Shown: positions 49,640 through 57,424, counted from the stretch's first letter. The stretch is 64,000 nt of DNA from Acinetobacter piscicola (GCF_015218165.1 NZ_CP048659.1:3795083-3859082), one strand, 5' to 3'. Translations and numbers: made by a program. The notes: generated by a model not told the origin, from the letters alone.

Positions 49640-50542
49640 TTAGGCCACGTGACCTAACGGGTTAATCTTATCATAGTACATTGCTTCAAACTCAAAAGGC
49701 GATACATAACCCAATGCGCTGTGTACACGCTTTTTGTTGAACCAATCTACCCAATTTAATGTCGCAAGTTGTACATCCGCTAAACCTTGCCAGTCTGCTT
49801 TTAAATATTCAATCACCTCTGTTTTGTATAAGCCATTCACTGTTTCAGCCAAAGCGTTATCGTATGAATCACCGGTCGTACCGACTGATGCTCGTAAATT
49901 TGCTGCTTCTAAACGATTGGTATAGCGAATGGAAAGATATTGAACCCCTCTGTCACTATGGTGAATCACATTCTTTGGCATGTCTCGAGCATGTAACGCT
50001 TGCTCAAGTGCATCGAGCACCATATCTGTATTCATCCGTGTCGATACTTTCCATCCAACAATTGCTCGTGAGAAGACATCAATAATAAATGCAGTATAAA
50101 CCCAACCTGAATTTGTTTGAATATACGTGAAGTCAGCGACCCATAGCTGGTCAGGATGATCAGCACTAAAATTGCGTTTCACCAAGTCATCTGCTCGTTT
50201 TTGATCCTCTCGGCTACGGGTAGTTTGTTTATTCTTACCACGCCAAACACCTTGTATACCTAGTTTTTGCATCAATCGAGCAACTGTACAGCGAGCAATA
50301 ACATAGCCTTCACGTTTCAATTTTTGCCAAACTTTACGCACACCATATCGACCTGAACTTTCCTTCCAAATTCGTTTAATTTGTTCAGCATGATGCAAGT
50401 CATGTAGATCTCGCTTTGCTCGATGTTCTGGGTTTTCAACGAAATCTAGTGTTCGATAATAGGTAGAAGCCGCGATCGGTAAAATCCTGCAAATCGCCTC
50501 AACACCATATAACGCCTTATTGTTATGGATGAAATCTACCAT
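49640..50542 (-). CDS. IS3-family transposase OrfB (DDE integrase domain)
   Basis: 300 residues. An N-terminal HTH_21-like region (YGVRKVWQKLKREG) is followed by an rve integrase core with the DDE triad: Asp in WVADFTYIQT, Asp in IHHSDRGVQY and Glu in ALAETVNGLYKTE. It catalyses transposition after -1 frameshift fusion with OrfA; a T6C run in the orfA end (GCTTTTTTC, around 50575) is the probable slip site. The C-terminus has the family's NWVDWFNKKRVHSALGY. Confidence 0.95.
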   Translation of the reverse strand: MVDFIHNNKALYGVEAICRILPIAASTYYRTLDFVENPEHRAKRDLHDLHHAEQIKRIWKESSGRYGVRKVWQKLKREGYVIARCTVARLMQKLGIQGVWRGKNKQTTRSREDQKRADDLVKRNFSADHPDQLWVADFTYIQTNSGWVYTAFIIDVFSRAIVGWKVSTRMNTDMVLDALEQALHARDMPKNVIHHSDRGVQYLSIRYTNRLEAANLRASVGTTGDSYDNALAETVNGLYKTEVIEYLKADWQGLADVQLATLNWVDWFNKKRVHSALGYVSPFEFEAMYYDKINPLGHVA

Positions 50543-50859
50543 TATTTGTGTGGGCGGTCGAGCTCCGCCTGGGCGAAAAAAGCGGCTGCTTTACGTAGAA
50601 TTTCGTTAGCACGTTGCAGTTCTTTATTTTCACGTTCGAGTTGTTTAATACGTTCTTGATCTGAAAGTTGCTGTACTTTAATTGGGTTTTGTTTATCTAA
50701 ATATTTTTGATACCAAACACGTAGAGTTTCAGGAGTACAACCTATCTTGGGAGCAATAGCGGTGATCGCAGCCCAATTCGATGGATAATCTTTCTCGGAT
50801 TCAATCAATAATTCAACCGCTCTTTCTCTGATTTCAGGGGTATATTTTACTTTTTTCAT
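50542..50859 (-). CDS. IS3-family transposase OrfA (helix-turn-helix)
   Basis: 105 residues: an HTH DNA-binding domain (YTPEIRERAVELL and TPETLRVWYQKY) followed by a leucine-zipper coiled coil (about 70-95, RIKQLERENKELQRANEILRK). It binds the terminal repeats and dimerises. The stop overlaps the orfB ATG by one base (TAATG), standard for IS3. Confidence 0.93.
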   Translation of the reverse strand: MKKVKYTPEIRERAVELLIESEKDYPSNWAAITAIAPKIGCTPETLRVWYQKYLDKQNPIKVQQLSDQERIKQLERENKELQRANEILRKAAAFFAQAELDRPHK

Positions 50860-51027
50860 CGGGACATTCTCTCAGAAAGCTTGGTCTCCGACAAACCCGG
50901 TACGGTTCACTTCTTGAATGATGAGATGATCCTGTTTACCTGCCCAAACATTGGCTGTTAAACCGAGTAAAGTAACAAAAGCAATAAAGGAGATTTTTTC
51001 ATACAAAAGTGCCTTTATTGGATGTCG

Positions 51028-51044
51028 CTCTTTAACTTAAAGAG
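51028..51044 (-). promoter_or_regulatory. 17-bp palindrome upstream of the broken YgiW-like gene
   Basis: CTCTTTAACTTAAAGAG is a perfect odd palindrome centred on C, 26 bases before the disrupted gene's start. It is a likely operator for a dimeric regulator. Confidence 0.45.
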
Positions 51045-51090
51045 GATGTTGTGCCCTATAAATCAAAGTTACGCAATACTAAAAATTGCT

Positions 51091-51116
51091 AAAAAAGCTG
51101 ACATTTAGTCAGCTTT
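51091..51116 (-). terminator. Original mnmE terminator, displaced by the integrated element
   Basis: Stem aaagctgac/gtcagcttt (51094-51102 with 51108-51116), followed by T-run on the minus strand. It directly follows the attL copy that encodes the end of MnmE, so it should once have terminated mnmE. Confidence 0.75.
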
Positions 51117-51134
51117 ATGAAGCGAATCGGATTG

Positions 51135-51153
51135 TTATTTACCAATACAGAAC
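51135..51153 (-). other. attL: remnant of the original mnmE 3' end
   Basis: On the minus strand, GTTCTGTATTGGTAAATAA reads F-C-I-G-K-stop. It matches the mnmE end at 59240-59258 at 16 of 19 positions. It is the same kind of site used by trmE/thdF-specific integrases such as that of SGI1. Confidence 0.8.
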
Positions 51154-51989
51154 ATAATTTTAATTATATTTTTTATATAAATTAGTAGCTTATAAATAAA
51201 ATTAAAATCAAGTGACTAAACAGTGCCTATTTATGTCAACAATAGGATAGACGGGGATATATATTACATTCTTCTTTTTAGGATTTTTTAAGCCTCATGC
51301 GCTCCAGTGCATTTTATTCTACTGGTGACTTGTTCGGGTTCATTATGTTTTTCACATTTAAAATGGTGAGTTCAATCGCCTTGATCTGTAGGCAATGACA
51401 ACTATAAACAACCATTCAAAAAATATTTTAGGGATTAGGGAAGTTTTAACCTCAATTTGAGGGTGGCATTTGAAAGGCGACCCTTTGGGTTGTCGTCAAA
51501 AATGACGATAAGCCAAATACCTCTTTTAAGGGTGAATAAAGCAGTATTTAAAATCTATCCATTCATGATTTTTAAGGTGAACGCAAACTTGCGTTTTGTG
51601 ATATGAGATTATCCCACTTCACTAAATAATTGATTTAATACCAAAGCTCAAAATTGAGCCTTGTAAGTCTTTAACTTTCTTTAACCTCAATAATTAACTT
51701 TTAACATAAGAGTTAAAAGACAAAACTTGTAAATCAATAACTTAATCAATATCAGCTTTAACTTTTAACCTAAAACAGAATTTTTTTATAAGTGGGATGA
51801 TGGGCGGTCTAGGTACTGGCAACTCATGAAAGATAGCAATACCCCCACCCCAAAAATGCGCTTGTAGTTTATTAAGATCGTCAAAAGAAACGAGCTTTCA
51901 ATCATCATGATTTTAGTGATAGATCAACTTGGTCACATTTAGAATCGCAGCAAGTTAAGGCTTAATGGTTAAAATAACCATGCAGATAT
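51154..51989. other. Non-coding left end of the element with hairpins and TTAAC repeats
   Basis: No credible ORF in 840 bases. It has several hairpins: cgtca/tgacg near 51500, AACGCAA-AC-TTGCGTT at 51580-51595, GCTCAA-AA-TTGAGC at 51646-51659, and CTTTTAAC/GTTAAAAG at 51698-51719. About seven copies of TTAAC lie between 51670 and 51780. Candidates are a cis-acting replication region, a packaging site, or UTR. Confidence 0.4.
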
Positions 51990-52021
51990 TAAAAAGCTCC
52001 TCATATTTAGGGAGCTTCTTT
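51990..52021 (-). terminator. Terminator of the element's long minus-strand operon
   Basis: Stem aagctcc/ggagctt with a 10-base loop and a T-run on the minus strand, directly after the ssb stop. Confidence 0.75.
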
Positions 52022-52022
52022 T

Positions 52023-52349
52023 TTAAATTAACTGCAATACATCCGCCCGAACTTCGACTATCTCCCGATCTGCACCGCTTTGATCTTTCCATTTCCGTGT
52101 CCTTAAACTGCCCTCAATATAAACCTTACTGCCTTTTTTAAGGTACTTGCCTGCAATCTCTGCCAATCGGTTATTGGTACTGATTCGATGCCATTCGGTG
52201 TGTTCTTTACGTTCTCCAGTGGTTTTGTCTTTCCATTGCTCAGTCGTTGCTATGCTGAAATTGGTAATACTGCCACCATTGGGAAAATTCTTTGTTTCAG
52301 GGTCACGACCTAAAACGCCCATTAAAATAACTTTGTTCACATTTGGCAT
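52023..52349 (-). CDS. ssb: Element-encoded single-stranded DNA-binding protein
   Basis: About 108 residues comprising only the OB fold: [18 protein letters not shown] at the start, then [11 protein letters not shown] and [11 protein letters not shown], and [15 protein letters not shown]. The flexible linker and acidic DDDIPF-type tail of housekeeping SSB are missing. It would protect ssDNA during element replication without recruiting host repair partners through the tail. The ATG at 52349 is chosen by homology; an in-frame TTG at 52385 would add 12 residues. Last gene of the operon, followed by a terminator. Confidence 0.9.
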   Translation of the reverse strand: MPNVNKVILMGVLGRDPETKNFPNGGSITNFSIATTEQWKDKTTGERKEHTEWHRISTNNRLAEIAGKYLKKGSKVYIEGSLRTRKWKDQSGADREIVEVRADVLQLI

Positions 52350-52401
52350 TGTTCTAAATCTCTTAAATTCTTTCTTATCTATCAAATCGTGGCTTAATGG
52401 C

Positions 52402-52641
52402 TTAACGATTAATTACTATGTGCCAATGAGTTACCCCCATATTTTTAAGAAATACATTTACGCCGTTAAATGTGTCATAACAAAGGTGGTAAAAATATCC
52501 GTCATCATCTTTACCAATTGTCATCACTTGAGCATTAAGAGGTAGTACATCACCATCTTTTAATCTTTTCCAACTATCTGTTGGATAACCAAAGTTATCA
52601 TTCATTAATTTTAAGAACTCTGTTCTTGTCGTATTTTTCAT
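52402..52641 (-). CDS. Hypothetical protein, 79 residues
   Basis: A small soluble protein with a basic N-terminal helix ([15 protein letters not shown]) and beta-rich remainder ([19 protein letters not shown], then [18 protein letters not shown]). No family recognised. It is between the DUF3987 gene and ssb, so a replication or anti-defence role is possible by position only. The ribosome binding site is poor, but the frame fits neatly between its neighbours (52 bases before ssb). The upstream side is the TTGCGA repeat cluster. Confidence 0.55.
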   Translation of the reverse strand: MKNTTRTEFLKLMNDNFGYPTDSWKRLKDGDVLPLNAQVMTIGKDDDGYFYHLCYDTFNGVNVFLKNMGVTHWHIVINR

Positions 52642-52678
52642 ATCTTGTATGCCTTAATTTTTTTCACTTCTAGGAAAT

Positions 52679-52895
52679 CGTGCGATTTTGCGATTTTATA
52701 GCCGTATCGCTTGTATAGCTTGCCTCTTGGTGTCGGAATCCATTTGCGATTTATTGCGACTTTGCGATTCATAATTTAGATTTTCATCATCGCTACCCTA
52801 CGAATCGCAACGTGTCGCAACCGAATCGCAGGCTAATTGCGACACTAAAAGCCTTGCTATTAGAGGCTTTCATCCTAAAAATCGCAGAATCGCAG
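52679..52895. repeat. TTGCGA(T/C) iteron-like cluster beside the DUF3987 gene
   Basis: About eleven copies of the core GCGA(T/C) within TTGCGATT-like words or their complements lie in 217 bases: near 52681, 52689, 52744, 52754, 52762, 52802, 52813, 52823, 52837, 52879 and 52886. Both orientations occur, often spaced by 8-10 bases. This is a typical layout for initiator-bound repeats. It is the only untranslated stretch between genes of the operon. Confidence 0.7.
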
Positions 52896-55028
52896 CTATT
52901 CTAACAATAAAGGATTTAATTCTATGTATTGTGTCTTGTTAATCGTAACCAATCTGACATAGTTATGATTAATCAATGTGTCTAAATAGCGGTTAAACTC
53001 CTTAACTGTTCTTAGTTTTGATGGCGCACCCTTTAAAGCTAAAGTCTTAGAAAATAGGTTGCTTTTATCTTCCATACACTTATCAATCAAATAACGTGCA
53101 AGACGCTCCGCCTCACTTTCTGTTTTGATTTCAATATCTGTATAGCTTGCCCATTCGTTTAATGAATGATTTACAACCTCACTAGCTCCCTGTAAGGTTT
53201 TGGCATCAATCCACTGCGCCCCCTCAAAATAAGCGAATACAGTAGCTAAACGCCGTGCTAGTTGGCTTGCTCTGCTTGCGAATGCCTGCAAGTATTCAAA
53301 ACGCTTTCCTCTCTTTTGTAGTGCTTCGATTTGATTATAAAACTCTATATCTATGGCTTCTGCTTCTTCACTCATAGGCATAACGAAACGCCCATTATGT
53401 AATTCATGTTCAGGCTTTAGATGAGGGCAGTCATCGAGTAGATATTCGCAACGTGTCCAGTAAGCTATAAGCCTATGGTCAATGCTTGCATTCTTATTTC
53501 TATGAATCGCATCCTGTAAGCGTGTGCCTGCAAGGTTTTCGGGTACGGTTAAAATAAATCTAGGTAAAAAGCCTTGTCCTCTTAACACTGGGTCTTTTAA
53601 TGCACTGGCTAACACTTCATGCTGCCCCTGCAGGTTAAATGTAGCTCTCACATCATAAGCACGACCGCTACCATTTAAGTTTGACTTAGATCGAGTACGC
53701 TCTATAAAACCGTCATCAAATAACTTGGCATAGCCTCCTAGTGCTTGGTTCCGTGTATCGGCTTTCATTGTATGACCGCCAAAGAATTGACCTGCTTCAT
53801 CACTGGAAATTGAAGCATTACTTAAAATGCCGTCAATGTATAAGCCTGCAATTGATTCAAGCGTAATATCTGTGAATATTGTACTTGGGTCATTGGGTGG
53901 TGGGTTCTCAGCACAATAAGCCTCACGGTCTTTTTTACTCAATGATGCCTGTCCGCTTTTCCATTGCTCTAGGTCACGGCGATATTCTTCATATTGCTTA
54001 CGCTCATGTTTAATAATGGCTTGATCTGCTAGGTTCTTACTTGTGCTTTTACGGCTTCCACTTTGACCCTCAGTAAGTAAAAACAAACTGCATGGCTCGC
54101 CTTGTGTTTGGAACGGATGAGGGGCATTTACTTTGGCTTGTGCAATATGTGATAAAGCACCAATAACACATTGGGCAGTCATGGCAATGGGCGACTGCAC
54201 ATGCTCTGATATGGCTTGCACTGCCTCTTTTGCCAGTGGTGGTAAAGCATCAATAGGGTAAGGTTTTATCACTATGTCATCTTGTGCCAATGGTAATAAT
54301 TCGCCCCATAAAGTCGGCTTATTTAATTGCTCTATCGCTTCATGAATAAATGCCTGTACTTCGGCATCGTCATTTTCTTTAATCAGTTCAGTGAAAAACT
54401 CATTTTCGCCATATTTCAAATATTGATTGAGTAAACGAACAGCCGTGTTTTGCTCAAGCTGTTTAAATGGCTCAAGCTGTATCTGTTCAGGTCTAACAGG
54501 CATGTATAACTGTTGATAGCCTGCCTTAGATAACTGCTGAATAACATATTGTATTTGCTCAAAATCAAACGTCTTGAGTTCCGTTAATTTCTTACTGGTG
54601 AGATTAGACAATACAACCAACACAACGGAAAACGGCTGTAATGGTGGTTCAAAACCAATGGCAATACTGGAGGCAAGTTTAAAAAATGCCTCTAAATTAT
54701 GAGTGATGATGATAGGTTTATCTTTCTGCATTTCACCATAGCAAGCAAAGCCTTTTGCTAAACCATCAGGTATGACTTGAATACGTTGTTTGTCCTGTAG
54801 TACGGCGCATTGCACATGCTCAAGCTGTCCATTGACGATAGGTAGAATCAAAGGTTGCTCATAGCTCACGCCGTTAATCTCTACCTTGCATTGGTCTACA
54901 TAGATCGGCTGTGATGGATTGCCAAAGCGTTCAATGATGGGATGGTTTAAATATGTGTCATCCGATGGATTAAGCAACGTACAATTTGCTAGAATCGAAT
55001 CGGGTTTGATGGAGGTGGTGATATTCAT
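52896..55028 (-). CDS. DUF3987-domain helicase/primase-like protein
   Basis: 710 residues. Residues about 90-180 look like a degenerate Toprim-type segment (PIIITHNLEAFFKLA), as in satellite primases. The DUF3987 ATPase follows: Walker A GQSGSRKST at 321-329 and Walker B-like SSDEAG at 408-413, with a C-terminal helical part. Such proteins replace the alpha primase-helicase of P4-like elements and probably start replication at a nearby origin. The start overlaps the preceding gene by four bases (ATGA), so translation is coupled. The TTGCGA repeats lie directly after its 3' end. Confidence 0.85.
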   Translation of the reverse strand: MNITTSIKPDSILANCTLLNPSDDTYLNHPIIERFGNPSQPIYVDQCKVEINGVSYEQPLILPIVNGQLEHVQCAVLQDKQRIQVIPDGLAKGFACYGEMQKDKPIIITHNLEAFFKLASSIAIGFEPPLQPFSVVLVVLSNLTSKKLTELKTFDFEQIQYVIQQLSKAGYQQLYMPVRPEQIQLEPFKQLEQNTAVRLLNQYLKYGENEFFTELIKENDDAEVQAFIHEAIEQLNKPTLWGELLPLAQDDIVIKPYPIDALPPLAKEAVQAISEHVQSPIAMTAQCVIGALSHIAQAKVNAPHPFQTQGEPCSLFLLTEGQSGSRKSTSKNLADQAIIKHERKQYEEYRRDLEQWKSGQASLSKKDREAYCAENPPPNDPSTIFTDITLESIAGLYIDGILSNASISSDEAGQFFGGHTMKADTRNQALGGYAKLFDDGFIERTRSKSNLNGSGRAYDVRATFNLQGQHEVLASALKDPVLRGQGFLPRFILTVPENLAGTRLQDAIHRNKNASIDHRLIAYWTRCEYLLDDCPHLKPEHELHNGRFVMPMSEEAEAIDIEFYNQIEALQKRGKRFEYLQAFASRASQLARRLATVFAYFEGAQWIDAKTLQGASEVVNHSLNEWASYTDIEIKTESEAERLARYLIDKCMEDKSNLFSKTLALKGAPSKLRTVKEFNRYLDTLINHNYVRLVTINKTQYIELNPLLLE

Positions 55029-55336
55029 AGTGTCACCGCCTTTTTATTTGCCTCAAATTCTTCTCTGAATTTTTCAGCTTCTTTTTCATGATAACGGCAA
55101 CGATCTTCTGATAAATATACAAACATTTCTAAGACTTTCTCCAAGTTGGAAAAATGGTATTCAGCACTTGGATTACGAGCCATTAAATCTTTTTTGATTT
55201 GTTTCACTTTGAGCTGCACATCTGATAGGGCTGTCCTCATCCAATCCATATCACACTCAGCCATTGAGGCTAAGTCGTGCATGTCATCAGCGTTATAAAT
55301 TTTAGGCGTGTTTGTAGTGTTATTTTGATTAGGCAT
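55025..55336 (-). CDS. Hypothetical coiled-coil protein, 103 residues
   Basis: Acidic and helical: a short disordered N-terminus (NQNNTTNTPKIYNADD), then helices through MAECDMDWMRTALSDVQLKVKQ and a C-terminal charged helix EKEAEKFREEFEANKK. No family recognised. It overlaps the DUF3987 start by four bases (ATGA) and lies two bases after the next gene's stop, so it sits in a tight operon; a co-factor of the replication protein is possible. Starts at 55336 after ggag-type ribosome binding (gcgcattaatc is weak). Confidence 0.6.
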   Translation of the reverse strand: MPNQNNTTNTPKIYNADDMHDLASMAECDMDWMRTALSDVQLKVKQIKKDLMARNPSAEYHFSNLEKVLEMFVYLSEDRCRYHEKEAEKFREEFEANKKAVTL

Positions 55337-55338
55337 GA

Positions 55339-55791
55339 TTAATGCGCTCCGTTTGAGTTTAAAGGAGCTTTACCATTCACGACCAAATGAGGGTGGCAAA
55401 GCTGTAAAGGGTTGGTCGATAGGTTCAAACGGATACCTACACACGTAAACGTGTCCCTCCACAGCTTCACCATAAAATGCGAACGCATAGAGATATTACG
55501 CACAAAAAAAGCCCTTGCGGACTGTGCGCCGTTTGAATCATAGCCGACCAAAGCTAACTTTGAGATTTTGCTCAAAGCAAGGGAACTATAACTACGAAAG
55601 TTTCGTAGTGCAACAAGAAAAACAACAATAAAGTATTTTAGTGGTGCATCCAGTTTTGGATATACTCCCATAGGATTTAAAATACTGTCAGAATAAATGT
55701 GAGCAAATTTGCTCATATCTAAATAGATACGCTCAAATCTGAGTGCATCTAAGGCTTGAGTTTTGGCTTTAAAATCTATTATTTGATTCAT
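55339..55791 (-). CDS. Possible Ash/Icd-like protein or structured RNA region
   Basis: 150 residues with unusual composition: RNFRSYSSLALSKISKLAL, then SNGAQSARAFFVRNISMRSH and NPLQLCHPHLVVNGKAPLN. The ARAFFVR and CHPH pieces recall the Ash-type proteins of P4-like elements, but I am not sure. Inside the same bases lie perfect hairpins: ACTACGAAA-G-TTTCGTAGT near 55591-55609, and CCCTTGC/GCAAGGG at 55511 and 55577. The segment may function partly as RNA, as P4 immunity RNA does. Coding status is therefore only moderate. Confidence 0.5.
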   Translation of the reverse strand: MNQIIDFKAKTQALDALRFERIYLDMSKFAHIYSDSILNPMGVYPKLDAPLKYFIVVFLVALRNFRSYSSLALSKISKLALVGYDSNGAQSARAFFVRNISMRSHFMVKLWRDTFTCVGIRLNLSTNPLQLCHPHLVVNGKAPLNSNGAH

Positions 55792-55799
55792 ACTTTCAC

Positions 55800-56168
55800 C
55801 TACTGCACACGGTTAATATGAATGTCTGAATTAATCAAAATGCCGTCATTGGATAGCCCGATCTGTTGACGGTTGTCCATCATTTTCAATAACTGCTGTT
55901 CAGCTTCTTCAAAACTGATACCAAAATGCTTGGCAATATCTTCAAGGCTATACATTGGGTCGCCGTCATCGGTGTAACCGCTTACTGGTGGCAGTAGGTT
56001 TAATTCTTTGGCTTTGGCATCCATTTCCTTTTTGATGTGTTCAGGCATTAAATGCAAAGTCATCATGAAAGCCTGCTCTGTAATGGGATGACCATCGCCG
56101 TACTGTTTAAGCATTGCCTTGTAGTGGTCAAAGGCTTTGAAAAACTCAGGGTTTACATGCTCAGTCAT
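55800..56168 (-). CDS. Hypothetical protein with possible HTH, 122 residues
   Basis: Start at the ATG 56168, with GAGGGG about nine bases upstream and an 8-base overlap with the Bro-N gene's end (ATGACTGA). The C-terminal part SLEDIAKHFGISFEEAEQQLLKMM has the spacing of a helix-turn-helix; the N-terminus NPEFFKAFDHYKAMLKQYGDG is helical. No family recognised. Its position in the regulatory half of the element suggests a regulator or accessory replication protein. Confidence 0.6.
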   Translation of the reverse strand: MTEHVNPEFFKAFDHYKAMLKQYGDGHPITEQAFMMTLHLMPEHIKKEMDAKAKELNLLPPVSGYTDDGDPMYSLEDIAKHFGISFEEAEQQLLKMMDNRQQIGLSNDGILINSDIHINRVQ

Positions 56169-56667
56169 TGTGTAACCCCTCAAAAGTTAGCTGTAAATTG
56201 TTTTTGCATGTTGTGATTCTTAGGTTTAAATCTCGCATTGAATAACGATGATTTACCAACCCAGTACCATGAAATGATCCTTTAGCCTTTTGGGTCTTTG
56301 CCTGCATACATAAGCGGTTTAATTCTTCATAGGCGGTTTGTCGTGCTGAATAACTGCCAGTCTTACGAATGCTTGGTAATACTTCTTTAAATACCCAAGT
56401 TTGGAAATTTAATGCTTCTTTTTTGGTAGATCGGAAAACAATGCGGTAAAGATTTTCTTCACTGATAAAAGTAATGAATTGATTTCCGCTTGTGGTAGGG
56501 GTACACAAACTATGTGTACCCTTTGGATTTAAATTAAATCGGCTTGGGTTTGCTCTTTGCATATCTAATGCCTTACAAACATCAGCCAAGCAAAATAAAG
56601 GCTGTCCATTTTCATCAAAGGCAACTCGAACGCCGTGTTCATTAAAATTAAAAATAGATGGATTCAT
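56161..56667 (-). CDS. Bro-N domain protein (phage antirepressor type)
   Basis: 168 residues. The Bro-N domain (about 1-105) shows VRVAFDENGQPLFCLADVCKALD, then FITFISEENLYRIVFRSTK and WVFKEVLPSIRKTGSY, the standard pattern of phage antirepressors. The C-terminal part lacks the usual ANT or KilA-C domain and has Cys/Arg-rich sequence. It probably controls the element's gene expression or induction. It overlaps the next gene upstream by four bases (ATGA) and the downstream one by eight. Confidence 0.85.
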   Translation of the reverse strand: MNPSIFNFNEHGVRVAFDENGQPLFCLADVCKALDMQRANPSRFNLNPKGTHSLCTPTTSGNQFITFISEENLYRIVFRSTKKEALNFQTWVFKEVLPSIRKTGSYSARQTAYEELNRLCMQAKTQKAKGSFHGTGLVNHRYSMRDLNLRITTCKNNLQLTFEGLHND

Positions 56668-56876
56668 GCAACAAACTCCCCGATCAATTCATAACGAGCG
56701 TGGTAGCCGTCACGGTTTAAGTTCGGCTCTTGGTGGGTCACAATGTCACAACCAGAACGGCGTAAACGCTGTATGACAGCACTCAGGCGATAGCAATTAA
56801 ATAGATTGATTGCTTCGGCTTGGCTCAAGGTTTTACCTTGCTTGAGGTGGTCTAAAACTTGGGTTTGGTGGTTCAT
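56664..56876 (-). CDS. Winged-helix (HTH_39-like) small regulator
   Basis: 70 residues: QTQVLDHLKQGKTLSQAEAINLFNCYRLSAVIQRLRRSGCDI is the compact helix-turn-helix with a wing (RYELI) found in many prophage and satellite loci. Four-base overlap with the Bro-N gene and two bases after the AlpA-like stop. It likely binds DNA in the element's control region; the target is unknown. Confidence 0.75.
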   Translation of the reverse strand: MNHQTQVLDHLKQGKTLSQAEAINLFNCYRLSAVIQRLRRSGCDIVTHQEPNLNRDGYHARYELIGEFVA

Positions 56877-56878
56877 GT

Positions 56879-57115
56879 TTAAGCCTCCATCGTTACAATG
56901 TTGGCTTTATGTTTGGCTATACGATCTGCTACCCATGAATCGACATCTGATTCAATCCAAGCGACACGGCGTTCTGACAGGTTTAAGCATTGAGGAAAAT
57001 CACCGCTTCTCATCATGGCATAGATGGATGAAGCTCCAAGTCCTGTTTTTTCTTGGACTTCTTTACGGCGAATCAAGCGATTATTTTCAGTTTGTTGCGA
57101 TTTAGATAAAGTCAT
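56879..57115 (-). CDS. AlpA-family excisionase/transcription activator
   Basis: 78 residues. MerR-like HTH: RLIRRKEVQEKTGLGASSIYAMMRSGDFPQ, then RRVAWIESDVDSWVADRI. AlpA proteins activate integrase expression and act as recombination directionality factors in P4-like elements. It is the first gene of the operon that runs to ssb. The hairpin cluster at 57281-57499 is upstream, between alpA and int, where AlpA operators would be expected. Confidence 0.88.
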   Translation of the reverse strand: MTLSKSQQTENNRLIRRKEVQEKTGLGASSIYAMMRSGDFPQCLNLSERRVAWIESDVDSWVADRIAKHKANIVTMEA

Positions 57116-57280
57116 CTAAACATTCTCCAGTGATGGAAATGCCTAGACACAAAAATAGAAAAGTAGGAATGTTTGAGTTTTTAAACTAAGTTTTATCAGC
57201 TAGATATAGCATTGTATTGGTGTTCAATAGGTTCAGTAAGAAACAATGGAATGTATCTTTAAGTAAACAAAATGTTGACC

Positions 57281-57348
57281 AGTTAGTCTTTCCTAACTAT
57301 AGTTCTACCTATAGGGTAAGTTTACTTACCTATATCGGAGTTCCGATA
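57281..57348. repeat. Four back-to-back 6-bp inverted repeats
   Basis: In order: AGTTAG/CTAACT (57281-57298), CTATAG/CTATAG (57297-57314), GGTAAG/CTTACC (57315-57330) and TATCGG/CCGATA (57333-57348), with loops of 6, 6, 4 and 4 bases. They tile 68 bases without gaps. Confidence 0.8.
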
Positions 57349-57424
57349 AAACTTGTTTTTAAGCTGTTTACATTTCTAAAGTTCCTTTAGGTTTGTGTCT
57401 TGGTGGACATGGTTTAAAAATATC

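Larger units (their letters stand above)
49602..50909 (-). mobile_element. IS3-family insertion sequence (IS51-like ends), complete
   Basis: 1308 bp bounded by perfect 26-bp terminal inverted repeats beginning TGAACCGTACCGGG. It is flanked by a 3-bp direct duplication CTT (49599-49601 and 50910-50912), the usual size for IS3. It carries orfA and orfB with a one-base stop/start overlap. Both ends and both frames are intact, so it is probably active or a recent insertion. Confidence 0.95.
49396..51002 (-). pseudogene. YgiW/BOF-type periplasmic OB-fold protein, split by an IS element and possibly frameshifted
   Basis: The 3' part (49396-49601) encodes VLTLTGKIVRKTKAEHYELK and a TGTINIEVDAHRY segment, matching bacterial OB-fold (BOF/YgiW/YdeI) stress proteins. 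The 5' part (50910-51002) encodes a signal peptide ending ANVWAGKQDHLIIQE. Removing the IS and one CTT copy rejoins them in frame (HLIIQE-VTKNKLTV). The natural ATG at 51002 is followed by six A, but the reading frame of the signal peptide needs seven, so a -1 slip is also present unless the TTG at 51006 is the start. The intact protein would be about 100 residues and periplasmic. Confidence 0.8.
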
